This document shows, one piece after another, positions 56,666 to 64,000 of a stretch of DNA of 64,000 nt. How positions within the stretch are numbered: position 1 is the stretch's first letter; each line of letters begins with the position of its first letter. The translations under genes were made by a program, and so were the position numbers. Location: NCBI GenBank assembly GCA_963783175.1, contig CAWANG010000003.1, positions 124,001 to 188,000 of the forward strand, given 5' to 3'. The DNA is from Roseiarcus sp963783175. GTDB taxonomy: Bacteria; Pseudomonadota; Alphaproteobacteria; Rhizobiales; Beijerinckiaceae. Under the pieces are notes generated by a model, which was not told where the DNA came from, made no database searches, and was given only the letters and a program-made list of their open reading frames with translations.

Positions 56666-57462
56666 GTGACCGGCGACTTGGAAAAGCTGAGCGTGAAAAC
56701 GCAACGCACCCGCCGCAACATCGTGAAGATGGGCTCGATTCTGGCGCCTGCGGTTTTGGCGGGTGCGGTTTTGTCGAGAGCGAAGCCGGCGCGTGCTGCT
56801 GTCTGTCCGTCCGCTATTCCCCACTGCAACTGTTTCCTGAGGGGGACCAAGATTCAGACTGCCGAGGGGGAGTGCAAGGTCGAAGACCCGGCTATCGGCG
56901 ATATGCTGCCGACAATGTTCGGCGGACTGCGCCCTGTCCAATGGATAGGGCACTATCCGATCAAAAGAGTGATGCGTCAAAATCCTGGGTTGAGGACGCG
57001 CTGCCGGTGCGGATCGCTCGCTCGGCACTCGCGCCTGACGTTCCGCATGCCGATCTCTACGTTACGGCGGGGCACGCCGTATTGATCGATGGCGTGCTGG
57101 TCCCGGCGGAGATGCTGATCAACGGCACGACCGTCACCCGCTTCGAGGCGCGCGAGTACGACGAATTGGAGTTCTTCCACATCAAGCTTGAAAGCCACGA
57201 CGTGATTTATGCGGAAGGGGCTCCGCTCGAGACGCTGTTGGAGGTCAACGAATCCGCAGTCAATTTCGCGGAGTATTTTCGCCGACACGGAACGCCTACA
57301 ACAGAGGAGGCTCGCTGCGCCCCGCACGTGTCGTCTGGCGGCCGACTTGGCCAATTGAAGTCGAGGATTCGTAGCGCGATCTCGCCTTGGATTGATCGCC
57401 GAGAACAAGCTGACGTGGTTCGGGATCGCTTGGAAGAGCGCGGGATCGTACTTTCTCGATAA
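56666..57462 (+). CDS. Exported Hint-domain protein (frameshifted)
   Basis: Start GTG 56666 with GGGGGA upstream. The N-terminus is twin-arginine-like (TRRNIVKMGSILAPAVLAGAVLS), then the Hint core begins NCFLRGTKIQTAEGECKVED and GDMLPTMFGGLRPVQWIGHYPIK. The frame breaks near 56966; adding one base joins it to SDASKSWVEDALPVRIARSAL, with TAGHAVLIDG and the NG of AEMLINGTTVT. Repaired length is about 265 residues. Bacterial Hint domains self-cleave in larger proteins; here it is nearly alone. The break is probably a sequence error. Confidence 0.85.
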
Positions 57463-57635
57463 TTTGAGCCTCATAACTAAGAGATTCACCCGGCACTGTG
57501 AATCTTGGCCGTCTTCCTCCACGCCCGTTGATGAGTCGTCGTAAGGGCGAACCCGGAAATTGGAGGCGCGCGAAGGAGATCGTTACGGACCAGGTCAACC
57601 TGGTGTTAGCGGGCAAAGCCCGCCAAGGAACACGA

Positions 57636-58427
57636 TCAGGGTCCGCAATCAAAGCGCCAGCGCTCCACCGGCCCCCAGCCGGCGCTCACCCGAGTGAGCG
57701 CCGGAGCGCCCTCTTCAGTGAAGGCGAAACTCGTCAGATCCTGAGCGATGCCTTCACCGGTCGCTTTTATGAAAGCTTCGCCGAGGGTCCAGTATCTGTA
57801 GAACATCGCCGTGCGGGCAGCCCATCCCGAGCGGGCGACCAACGCGGCGCGCCCCTCCGGGGCAAACGCCGTTCTCGCAACCGCCATCAGATCGGGTATG
57901 GGTCGTCGGCGCTCGACATCGACGCCGACGGCGCATCTCGCTACCGCGATGGCGACGCAGCCGCGGGTGTGGCTTATGCTGAACTGCACCGCCGCGCATC
58001 GGCCCTTATGATCAAGATAGGGCTTTCCGTTTTCACTCGCCCCGAAGCGCAGGGCGTGAGGCGCGCATGGCGCCATCGGTCCCAATAGCGCGCGCAGTCC
58101 GGCGTGGGCGGCGGCGAACGCCCAGCGGTCGGCCTCGAATCGGAACCTGGCCGCACGCACTCGTTCGTCCTCGCTGAGATAATTGAAAAGAGCCGGGCCG
58201 CCGCGAGGATCTGGAGCGCCGAACCAAAGAATGAGTTCGTCCTCATTCGGCAGCGTTCTCGTTTCGTCGGCGAGTTCGGGCACAACATAAACGCTCAGTC
58301 GTTCAGACGCGGGACGCTCCAGCGCCCAAGCCCACGCAAATTCCCAAGGCGGCGCAACCAGGGTCCGGACGGAAGTATCGATGCTCACCCCCGTATTTTG
58401 AACGAGCCTTGCATAAGAGCCAACCAC
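57636..58427 (-). CDS. Sfp-type 4'-phosphopantetheinyl transferase
   Basis: 263 residues. The magnesium and catalytic residues are in VGVDVERRRPIPDL and FYRYWTLGEAFIKATGEGI, with FSISHTRGCVAIAV and the N-terminal LILWFGAPDP. It transfers phosphopantetheine from coenzyme A to carrier proteins of polyketide, peptide or fatty-acid synthases. No such synthase lies in the window. The start may be further in. Length fits the Sfp class. Confidence 0.9.
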   Translation of the reverse strand: MVGSYARLVQNTGVSIDTSVRTLVAPPWEFAWAWALERPASERLSVYVVPELADETRTLPNEDELILWFGAPDPRGGPALFNYLSEDERVRAARFRFEADRWAFAAAHAGLRALLGPMAPCAPHALRFGASENGKPYLDHKGRCAAVQFSISHTRGCVAIAVARCAVGVDVERRRPIPDLMAVARTAFAPEGRAALVARSGWAARTAMFYRYWTLGEAFIKATGEGIAQDLTSFAFTEEGAPALTRVSAGWGPVERWRFDCGP

Positions 58428-58883
58428 GTGTGGCGAAGAGGCCGTTCTATGGGCTTGTGTGCGATCGCCCGCGATCGCTGATCGCCAGTTCTCGCTCAGT
58501 ATTAAGGCGCGCGGGGGAGGAGCGCCGCAGCTTCGACCTAGTCTTCCGGAAATAGACCCCGGAGCGTCTTCCCCCGGCCGAAAGGCGTAGGATTCATCGC
58601 CTTTCGGGCGATGCGCCGATCAGGGGATGGACGTATTCTTGACGAAACTCTTCTGGAGAAGGGGTTCAGAATTTCTTCCTTTGCCTGGAATGAGGTGGCG
58701 TCGAGCCGTCGTTTTGCTCTGCCTTCGGCAGCGTCGCGACGCGATTTGCCCGCGCCGGCCAGGCTGTCGGTTTCGTTGCGCGTCGTTCAATTAAAGGCGC
58801 CGCCGCGATCCTGGAATATTGAAAGCCGGCGGCGCCCATGTGGAGCGAGCGTTGACGCTGTTTCCGCTATTCTGGAGGCAGTA
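58428..58883. other. Gene-free stretch with hairpin
   Basis: No gene accepted. It contains GCGATCGCCCGCGATCGC near 58461 and a perfect hairpin at 58578 listed separately. Confidence 0.4.
58578..58607. repeat. Perfect ten-base hairpin
   Basis: CCGAAAGGCG at 58578-58587 and CGCCTTTCGG at 58598-58607 with a ten-base loop. No T-run follows, so it is not a clear terminator. Confidence 0.6.
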
Positions 58884-59090
58884 ATGCGAAGTGCATTGGT
58901 ATGTGGCGCCGGCGGCTTCATAGGAGGACACTTAGTCAAACGCTTGAAGTCGGATGGATTCTGGGTTCGTGGAGTTGATCTTAAGAACCAGGAATACGCG
59001 GTAAGCGAAGCCGACGATTTCTGTTCCTCTTTATCGTCGCCGCGCCGCTGCCGCCGAAATTCATGTCGAGATTGTTGTTATTTATCATAG
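58884..59090 (+). pseudogene. Truncated NAD-dependent epimerase/dehydratase
   Basis: ATG with TGGAGG upstream. The protein begins MRSALVCGAGGFIGGHLVKR then KSDGFWVRGVDLKNQEYAVSEADDF, the N-terminus of GDP-mannose 3,5-epimerase-like enzymes with the GAGGFIG nucleotide motif. After about 45 residues it turns into unrelated low-complexity sequence and stops. It is the 5' remnant of a sugar-nucleotide epimerase gene. Confidence 0.75.
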
Positions 59091-59097
59091 AGTTTTA

Positions 59098-59126
59098 GCG
59101 TCACAGAACATTCTTTTTGGCGTCAT
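59098..59126 (+). promoter_or_regulatory. Possible PhoB-binding repeats upstream of pstS
   Basis: GCGTCAC and GCGTCAT are spaced 22 bases apart, twice the 11-base step of Pho boxes. A middle repeat is not clear. Location 110 bases before pstS fits, but the evidence is weak. Confidence 0.25.
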
Positions 59127-59235
59127 ATAAGCCTGCCGATTGCGCGTTATGACTCTAATGCGGCGTCATCCGAGGCGCCGGCGCGCGGGCTCAAATCCGC
59201 GTTTCACCCTGTCAATTTTGGCTGGAGAGGCCTCC

Positions 59236-60246
59236 ATGTTCTTCAAATCCCTGATTGCGGCTGCGGCGCTGGTCGGCGCCGTAGGCGTCGCCTTCGCTGC
59301 CGATATTTCCGGAGCCGGCGCGACCTTTCCGTTTCCGATCTACGCCAAGTGGGCCAACTCCTATAAGAAGGAGACCAACAACGGTCTCAACTATCAGTCG
59401 ATCGGCTCGGGCGCCGGCATCAAGCAAATTCGGGCCAAGACGGTCACTTTCGGCGCGACGGACGCGCCACTGGAGGCCAAGGACCTCGACAAGGACGGCC
59501 TCGCCCAGTGGCCGATGGTGATGGGCGGCATCGTGATGGTCGTCAACATCCCCGGTGTGAAGCCCGGCGAGCTCGTGCTCGACGGTCCAACCGTCGCCCA
59601 GATCTATATGGGCAAGATCACCAAATGGAACGATCCGGCGATCAAGAAGCTCAATCCGAATCTCAATCTGCCCGACCTCGCCATCGCCAACATCCATCGC
59701 GCTGACGGCTCTGGCACCACCTTCAACTTCACCTACTACCTGTCCGCGGTGTCGCCCGAGTGGGATTCAAGCATCGGCAAGGCGACCACCGTCGAATGGC
59801 CGTCGGGCATTGGGGCCAAGGGCAATGACGGCGTCGCGAACAACGTCGCCACGACTCCTGGCGCCATCGGCTACGTCGAATTCGCCTACGCGGAGCAGAA
59901 TAAGCTGACCTACACCAGCATGATCAACAAGGCGGGGAAGACGGTCCAGCCGACAATGGACGCCTTCCAGGCGGCGGCCGCCAGCGCAGACTGGAACGTG
60001 CCCGGTTTCTATCAAATCCTGGCCAACCAACCCGGCGACCAATCGTGGCCGATGACCGCCGCGACGTTCATCCTGATGTACAAGAAGCCGGTCAATGTGG
60101 CCGCGTCGAACGACGCGCTGCAGTTCTTCAAATGGGCTTACGAGAAGGGCGGCAAGATGGCGCAGGATCTCGACTACATTCCGATGCCCGACAACGTTGT
60201 CAAGCTGGTCGAGGCGATGTGGGATAAGGACGTCCAGCAGAAATGA
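59236..60246 (+). CDS. pstS: Phosphate ABC transporter, substrate-binding protein
   Basis: 336 residues with a signal peptide (SLIAAAALVGAVGVAFA). Mature start ADISGAGATFPFPIYAKWA; phosphate-binding residues in SIGSGAGIKQI, FGATDAPL and HRADGSGTTFNFTYYL. High-affinity periplasmic phosphate binding. First gene of the pst operon; the rest follow in order. An ATG at 59236 with GGAGAGG upstream is a better start than the longer frame. Confidence 0.96.
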   Translation: MFFKSLIAAAALVGAVGVAFAADISGAGATFPFPIYAKWANSYKKETNNGLNYQSIGSGAGIKQIRAKTVTFGATDAPLEAKDLDKDGLAQWPMVMGGIVMVVNIPGVKPGELVLDGPTVAQIYMGKITKWNDPAIKKLNPNLNLPDLAIANIHRADGSGTTFNFTYYLSAVSPEWDSSIGKATTVEWPSGIGAKGNDGVANNVATTPGAIGYVEFAYAEQNKLTYTSMINKAGKTVQPTMDAFQAAAASADWNVPGFYQILANQPGDQSWPMTAATFILMYKKPVNVAASNDALQFFKWAYEKGGKMAQDLDYIPMPDNVVKLVEAMWDKDVQQK

Positions 60247-60321
60247 GACGGTAGGCGGCGCTGGCGATTCTGCCGCGCCGCCGATCGCCATTCGGCGCAA
60301 ACCGCAAAGCTGAAATCAACG

Positions 60322-61312
60322 ATGACCGCAACCACGCTCCAAACCCATAGCGCCGTCCGCAGCTCGTCGATGGACCGCGCCCGCGCGCTGGGGCGGCTTA
60401 AATTCTCCGACACCGGCTTCCGCCTGTTTGCGCTCGGCGCGGCGGTCCTTGTTCTGGCGCTTCTGCTCGGGGTGGTAATCTCGCTGTTCATTGGCGCTTG
60501 GCCGGCATTCCACGAATTCGGCTTTGGCTTTCTGTTTTCCGACGCCTGGAGTTCCGCCGAAGGAGAAATTCGGCGCGGCGACGGCGATTTACGGCACCTT
60601 GGTCACGTCCGTGATCGCCATGCTGATCGCGGTTCCCGTCGGCCTTGGCATCGCGGTCTTCCTCACCGAGCTCTGCTGGTTGCCGCTGCGTCGGCCCATC
60701 GGCGTCGCGATCGAGTTCCTGGCGGGAATTCCTTCGATCATCTACGGCATCTGGGGCGTCTATTATTTCCGCCCGGTGATGCAGGCGTATATCCAACCCT
60801 TCCTCATCAACACCCTCGGTAATGTGCCAATTATCGGCTACCTGTTTCAGGGGCCGCCGCTCGGCTATGGGGTGCTGACCGCGGGACTCGTGCTCGCGCT
60901 GATGATTCTGCCTTTCATCACCGCGGTGTCGCGGGACGTTTTCGATACGGTTCCGACGGTGCTGAAGGAGGCCGCCTATGGGGTCGGCGCGACGACCTTC
61001 GAGGTTATCGGCAATATCGTGATCCCTTATACCCGCGTCGGCGTCATCGGCGGCGTCATGCTCGCGCTCGGCCGTGCGCTGGGCGAGACGATGGCGGTCA
61101 CCTTCGTCGTCGGCAACGCCACCAAGATTCAGACCTCGATCCTCGCCCAGGGCACGACCATCTCGGCGATGATCGCAAACCAGTTCGCCGACGCGGATCC
61201 TGGATTGTTCACGTCGTCCCTGCTCGCGCTCGGGTTCATTCTGTTCGTCATCACGTTCCTGGTTCTCGCCGCCGCACGCTTCATGCTCGCGCGCCTGGAG
61301 TTGAAGGCATGA
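60322..61312 (+). CDS. pstC: Phosphate ABC transporter permease PstC (frameshifted)
   Basis: The first frame holds an N-terminal segment (TGFRLFALGAAVLVLALLLGVVI) to FLFSDAWS. Removing one T of the TT at 60552-60553 joins it to PPKEKFGAATAIYGTLVTSV. The rest carries the permease domain (GIAVFLTELC, FLAGIPSIIYGIWG, ALGRALGETMAVTFVVGN). The repaired length is about 330 residues. The break is probably a sequence error. Stop overlaps pstA start. Confidence 0.93.
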
Positions 61313-62160
61313 CGGCCGCGGCTAACCTCTATCCCCGGCGCCGAGCCCGCAACGCCGTCTGGACCGTCCTCGCCTACGCGGCGACGGCCCTCGGCCTGAC
61401 GATGCTGGCGATAATCCTGGCCACGCTGCTGTGGAACGGTTTTGGTGGATTGTCGCTCGATGTCTTCACCAAGAATACGGCCCCGCCCGGAGTCGTCGGG
61501 GGTCTGCTCAACTCGATCGTCGGCAGCATCATCATGACGGCGATCGGTCTGGCGATCGGCGCGCCACTCGGCATTCTGGCGGGGACCTATCTCGCGGAAT
61601 ACGGGGCCAACTCGCGGCTCGCAACGGTCGTGCGCTTCATCAACGACATTCTGCTGAGCGCGCCCTCGATTATCGTCGGCTTGTTCATCTATGAGTTATT
61701 GGTCGTGACGGTCGGGCATTTCTCCGCTCTCGCGGGCGGCGTCGCGCTTGCGGTGCTCGGCGCGCCGATCATGGTGCGGACCACCGAGGACATGCTCAAT
61801 CTGGTGCCCAACTCCCTGCGCGAGGCCGCTTCCGCGCTCGGCATGCCGCGGTCGCTCGTGATCCGCAATGTCGCCTACCGGGCGGTAGCGTCGGGCATCA
61901 TCACCGGCATTCTGCTTGCGATCGCCCGCATGACCGGCGAGACTGCGCCGCTGATCTTCACCGCGCTCGGCAATTCGCTGTTTGCCGTCGACCCGCGCGG
62001 GCCGATGTCGGCGCTGCCGCTCATCATCTACGAATTCGCGCGCAGCCCCTACGCCGAGCAGCAGAAGCTCGCCTGGACCGGCGCGCTGATCCTGACTTTC
62101 GCGGTTCTGGGGCTGAGCATCATAGCCCGCGTTCTCTCCGCCTCGATCAGACAGAAGTAG
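61309..62160 (+). CDS. pstA: Phosphate ABC transporter permease PstA
   Basis: 283 residues, ATG overlapping the pstC stop. Six membrane segments and the permease loop EAASALGMPRSLVIRNV, with LAGTYLAEYG, FINDILLSAPSIIVGLFIY and GILLAIARMTGETAPLIFTA. Forms the membrane channel with PstC. Confidence 0.96.
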   Translation: MTAAANLYPRRRARNAVWTVLAYAATALGLTMLAIILATLLWNGFGGLSLDVFTKNTAPPGVVGGLLNSIVGSIIMTAIGLAIGAPLGILAGTYLAEYGANSRLATVVRFINDILLSAPSIIVGLFIYELLVVTVGHFSALAGGVALAVLGAPIMVRTTEDMLNLVPNSLREAASALGMPRSLVIRNVAYRAVASGIITGILLAIARMTGETAPLIFTALGNSLFAVDPRGPMSALPLIIYEFARSPYAEQQKLAWTGALILTFAVLGLSIIARVLSASIRQK

Positions 62161-62170
62161 GGTCAAAAGG

Positions 62171-62983
62171 GTGTCGCACATGAGCAACGACGTCACCGCC
62201 CAGGCTCCGCTCAAGTCCGCCGCCGTGACCCGAGAAAAAGTCGTCATGCGCGATCTCAATTTTTATTATGGGCAGACGCATGCGCTGAAGGGCGTGAACC
62301 TGAACCTGTTCGCGGGTCAGGTCACCGCGTTCATCGGTCCGTCCGGCTGCGGCAAGTCGACGCTGCTCAGAGTGCTCAACCGCATGTACGACCTCTATCC
62401 TGGCCAGCGCGCCGAGGGCGAGGTGATGCTCGACGGAGAGAACATCCTCTCTCCTGGCCTCGACCTCAATCTTCTGCGCTCGCGAGTGGGCATGGTGTTC
62501 CAGAAGCCGACGCCGTTTCCGATGACAATTTACGAGAACATCGCCTTTGGCGTTCGCCTCTATGAGAGACTGCCGAAGTCCGAAATGGACGGGCGGGTCG
62601 AATCGGCGCTGCGCCGGGCCGCGCTCTGGACCGAGGTCAAGGACAAATTGAACGCCAGCGGCCTCAGCCTCTCCGGCGGCCAGCAGCAGCGCCTGTGCAT
62701 CGCCCGGACGGTCGCGATCAGCCCGGAAGTGATCCTGTTCGATGAGCCGGCGTCCGCTCTCGACCCGATCTCGACCGCCAAGATCGAAGAACTGATCGAC
62801 GAATTGTCCGGCGATTACACGATCGCGATCGTCACCCACAACATGCAGCAGGCCGCGCGCGTCTCGCATTACACCGCCTTCATGTATCTGGGCGAGATGG
62901 TCGAATTTGCGGAGACGAACGCCGTCTTCACCTCGCCGCGCGACAAGCGCACCCAGGATTACGTCACTGGCCGCTTCGGCTAA
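62171..62983 (+). CDS. pstB: Phosphate ABC transporter ATP-binding protein
   Basis: 270 residues from GTG 62171, or 267 from ATG 62180. Walker A GPSGCGKST, signature LSGGQQQRLCIARTVA, Walker B VILFDEPASALDP and switch His in VTHNMQQAARVS. PstB powers uptake. Eleven bases after pstA. Confidence 0.97.
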   Translation: MSHMSNDVTAQAPLKSAAVTREKVVMRDLNFYYGQTHALKGVNLNLFAGQVTAFIGPSGCGKSTLLRVLNRMYDLYPGQRAEGEVMLDGENILSPGLDLNLLRSRVGMVFQKPTPFPMTIYENIAFGVRLYERLPKSEMDGRVESALRRAALWTEVKDKLNASGLSLSGGQQQRLCIARTVAISPEVILFDEPASALDPISTAKIEELIDELSGDYTIAIVTHNMQQAARVSHYTAFMYLGEMVEFAETNAVFTSPRDKRTQDYVTGRFG

Positions 62984-62997
62984 CGGGAGGCGCCGCC

Positions 62998-63720
62998 GTG
63001 GTGGACCAGCATACCGTCAGAGCCTACGACAAGGACCTCGACCTGCTTGAGCGGCGGATCGCCGAGATGGGCGGCCTCGCCGAGAAAATGGTGATCGACG
63101 CCATGGATGCGCTCGGCGCCGCCGACACCACACTCGCCCATCACGTCGTAGCGACGGACCCGCGCCTCGACCTGCTTCAGCGCGAGGTCGAGGAGCAGGC
63201 GATCCTGACGATCGCCCGCCGCCAGCCGGTCGCGATCGACCTGCGGGAAATCATCGGCGCCATTCGAGTTGCCGGCGATCTCGAGCGGGTGGGTGACCTG
63301 GCCAAGAACATTGCCAAGCGCTCGCTCAAGATTGGCGTCGAATCGCGGGTTCCCCGCGCCATCGTCGGCCTCAAGCACATGAACGACTTCGCGCTCGAAC
63401 TGATGAAGGACGTGCTCGACGCCTACGCCCAGCGCGACGTCGAGCGGGCGCTCGACGTGTGGGAGCGAGACGCCGATCTCGACGCCCTCGAAGATTCGGT
63501 CTTTCGCGATCTCCTGACCCATATGATGGAGGATCCGCGCAACATCACCTTTTGCGCTCATCTTCTGTTCTGCTCGAAGAATATCGAGCGGATCGGCGAC
63601 CACGCGACCAATATTGCCGAAACCGTCTTCTATCTCGTGACCGGCTCGACCCTGCCGACCGACCGGCCGCGGGGCCGCCAGGAGACGGACATCGAAGGCG
63701 ACGCCGGAGGGGAGTCGTGA
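62998..63720 (+). CDS. phoU: Phosphate signalling protein PhoU
   Basis: 240 residues from a GTG with GGGAGG upstream. Two three-helix repeats with the PhoU metal-binding segments (RVGDLAKNIAKRS, then RIGDHATNIAETV). PhoU couples Pst transport to the PhoR-PhoB system and limits phosphate uptake. Stop overlaps the phoB start. Confidence 0.96.
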   Translation: MVDQHTVRAYDKDLDLLERRIAEMGGLAEKMVIDAMDALGAADTTLAHHVVATDPRLDLLQREVEEQAILTIARRQPVAIDLREIIGAIRVAGDLERVGDLAKNIAKRSLKIGVESRVPRAIVGLKHMNDFALELMKDVLDAYAQRDVERALDVWERDADLDALEDSVFRDLLTHMMEDPRNITFCAHLLFCSKNIERIGDHATNIAETVFYLVTGSTLPTDRPRGRQETDIEGDAGGES

Positions 63721-64000
63721 TGAACCAGGCGCGCAAAGAAATCGTCCGTCCTGGCGCTGCATCCGCGCCGCGCATTCTCATCGTCGAGGACGAATCCGAT
63801 CTGGCGTTGCTCTTAGGCTATAACCTCGAGTCGGAAGGCTACGTCGTCGAGAACGTGGCGCGCGGCGACGAGGCCGAGCTGCGGCTGGCCGAAAACGCGC
63901 CCGACCTCGTCATCCTCGACTGGATGCTTCCGGGCGTCTCTGGGCTCGAAATCTGCCGCCGGCTACGGGCGCGCGAGGCCACCCGCACCCTTCCGGTCAT
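63720..64000 (+). CDS. phoB: Phosphate response regulator PhoB, N-terminal part
   Basis: The ATG at 63720 overlaps the phoU stop. The receiver domain is visible: RILIVEDESDLALLLGYNLE, phosphoacceptor in LVILDWMLPGVSG. It runs off the window. Position after phoU is typical for alphaproteobacteria. An N-terminal extension (MNQARKEIVRPGAASAP) precedes the receiver start. Confidence 0.94.
   Translation, partial: MNQARKEIVRPGAASAPRILIVEDESDLALLLGYNLESEGYVVENVARGDEAELRLAENAPDLVILDWMLPGVSGLEICRRLRAREATRTLPV

Noticed and set aside
1..64000. CRISPR arrays, rRNA genes or riboswitches
   Set aside because: None seen on reading both strands; no regularly spaced short repeats or rRNA signatures.

Overview
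The window is a high-GC chromosomal segment of an alphaproteobacterium, most likely order Hyphomicrobiales (Rhizobiales). The evidence is the gene content: a rhizobial-type flagellar export run, the carA-yqeY pair, hisE-coaA, glnE beside a two-component pair, and a pstSCAB-phoU-phoB operon. I cannot fix the family from sequence alone. FlhA is cut off at the left edge and PhoB at the right edge.

Layout. 1-3.2 kb: flagellar export and assembly run (flhA end, fliR, FliJ-like, rod-binding protein, FlgN-like, one unknown). 3.2-9.8 kb: carA, yqeY, a lone HTH protein, a lower-GC membrane protein, a zinc alcohol dehydrogenase, ubiK, a YbjN protein and rpmF. 9.8-17 kb: a genome-type inverted repeat, a periplasmic Deg protease, a two-component pair and glnE. 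17-26.5 kb: a LuxR-type regulator, deoC with a double aldehyde dehydrogenase, a TraB/GumN protein, coaA, hisE, a coproporphyrinogen oxidase and tRNA-Val(CAC).

26.6-59.1 kb is an accessory region. It holds a serine recombinase broken by an IS3 element, an HTH/FRG/membrane-protein cluster, and a PepSY-cytochrome b-two-component-cytochrome b block. It also holds a metallo-beta-lactamase/REC/GAF protein beside a DUF5939-type cyclase, small metabolic genes, two MFS transporters, dinB and a TPR cyclase. Four copies of a ~208-bp MITE with TGTTGAAAAACTCG ends lie here. A second IS3 element has an IS110-family element nested inside it. The last part has a Hint-domain protein, a phosphopantetheinyl transferase and an epimerase remnant. 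59.2-64 kb is the phosphate uptake and sensing operon.

The strongest unusual signal is the nested IS110-family element (53556-54923). Its long 3' non-coding region carries two short guides separated by a small hairpin. One matches the left flank of the insertion exactly; the other is the exact complement of the right flank. Together they spell the reconstructed target with no gap. This is the arrangement expected of a bridge/seekRNA, here read directly from an insertion still in place.

Caution: at least eight genes carry a single-base frameshift, including carA, glnE, hemN and pstC, which should be intact in a living cell. Most of these are probably sequencing or assembly errors, so frameshifted genes are annotated across both frames.
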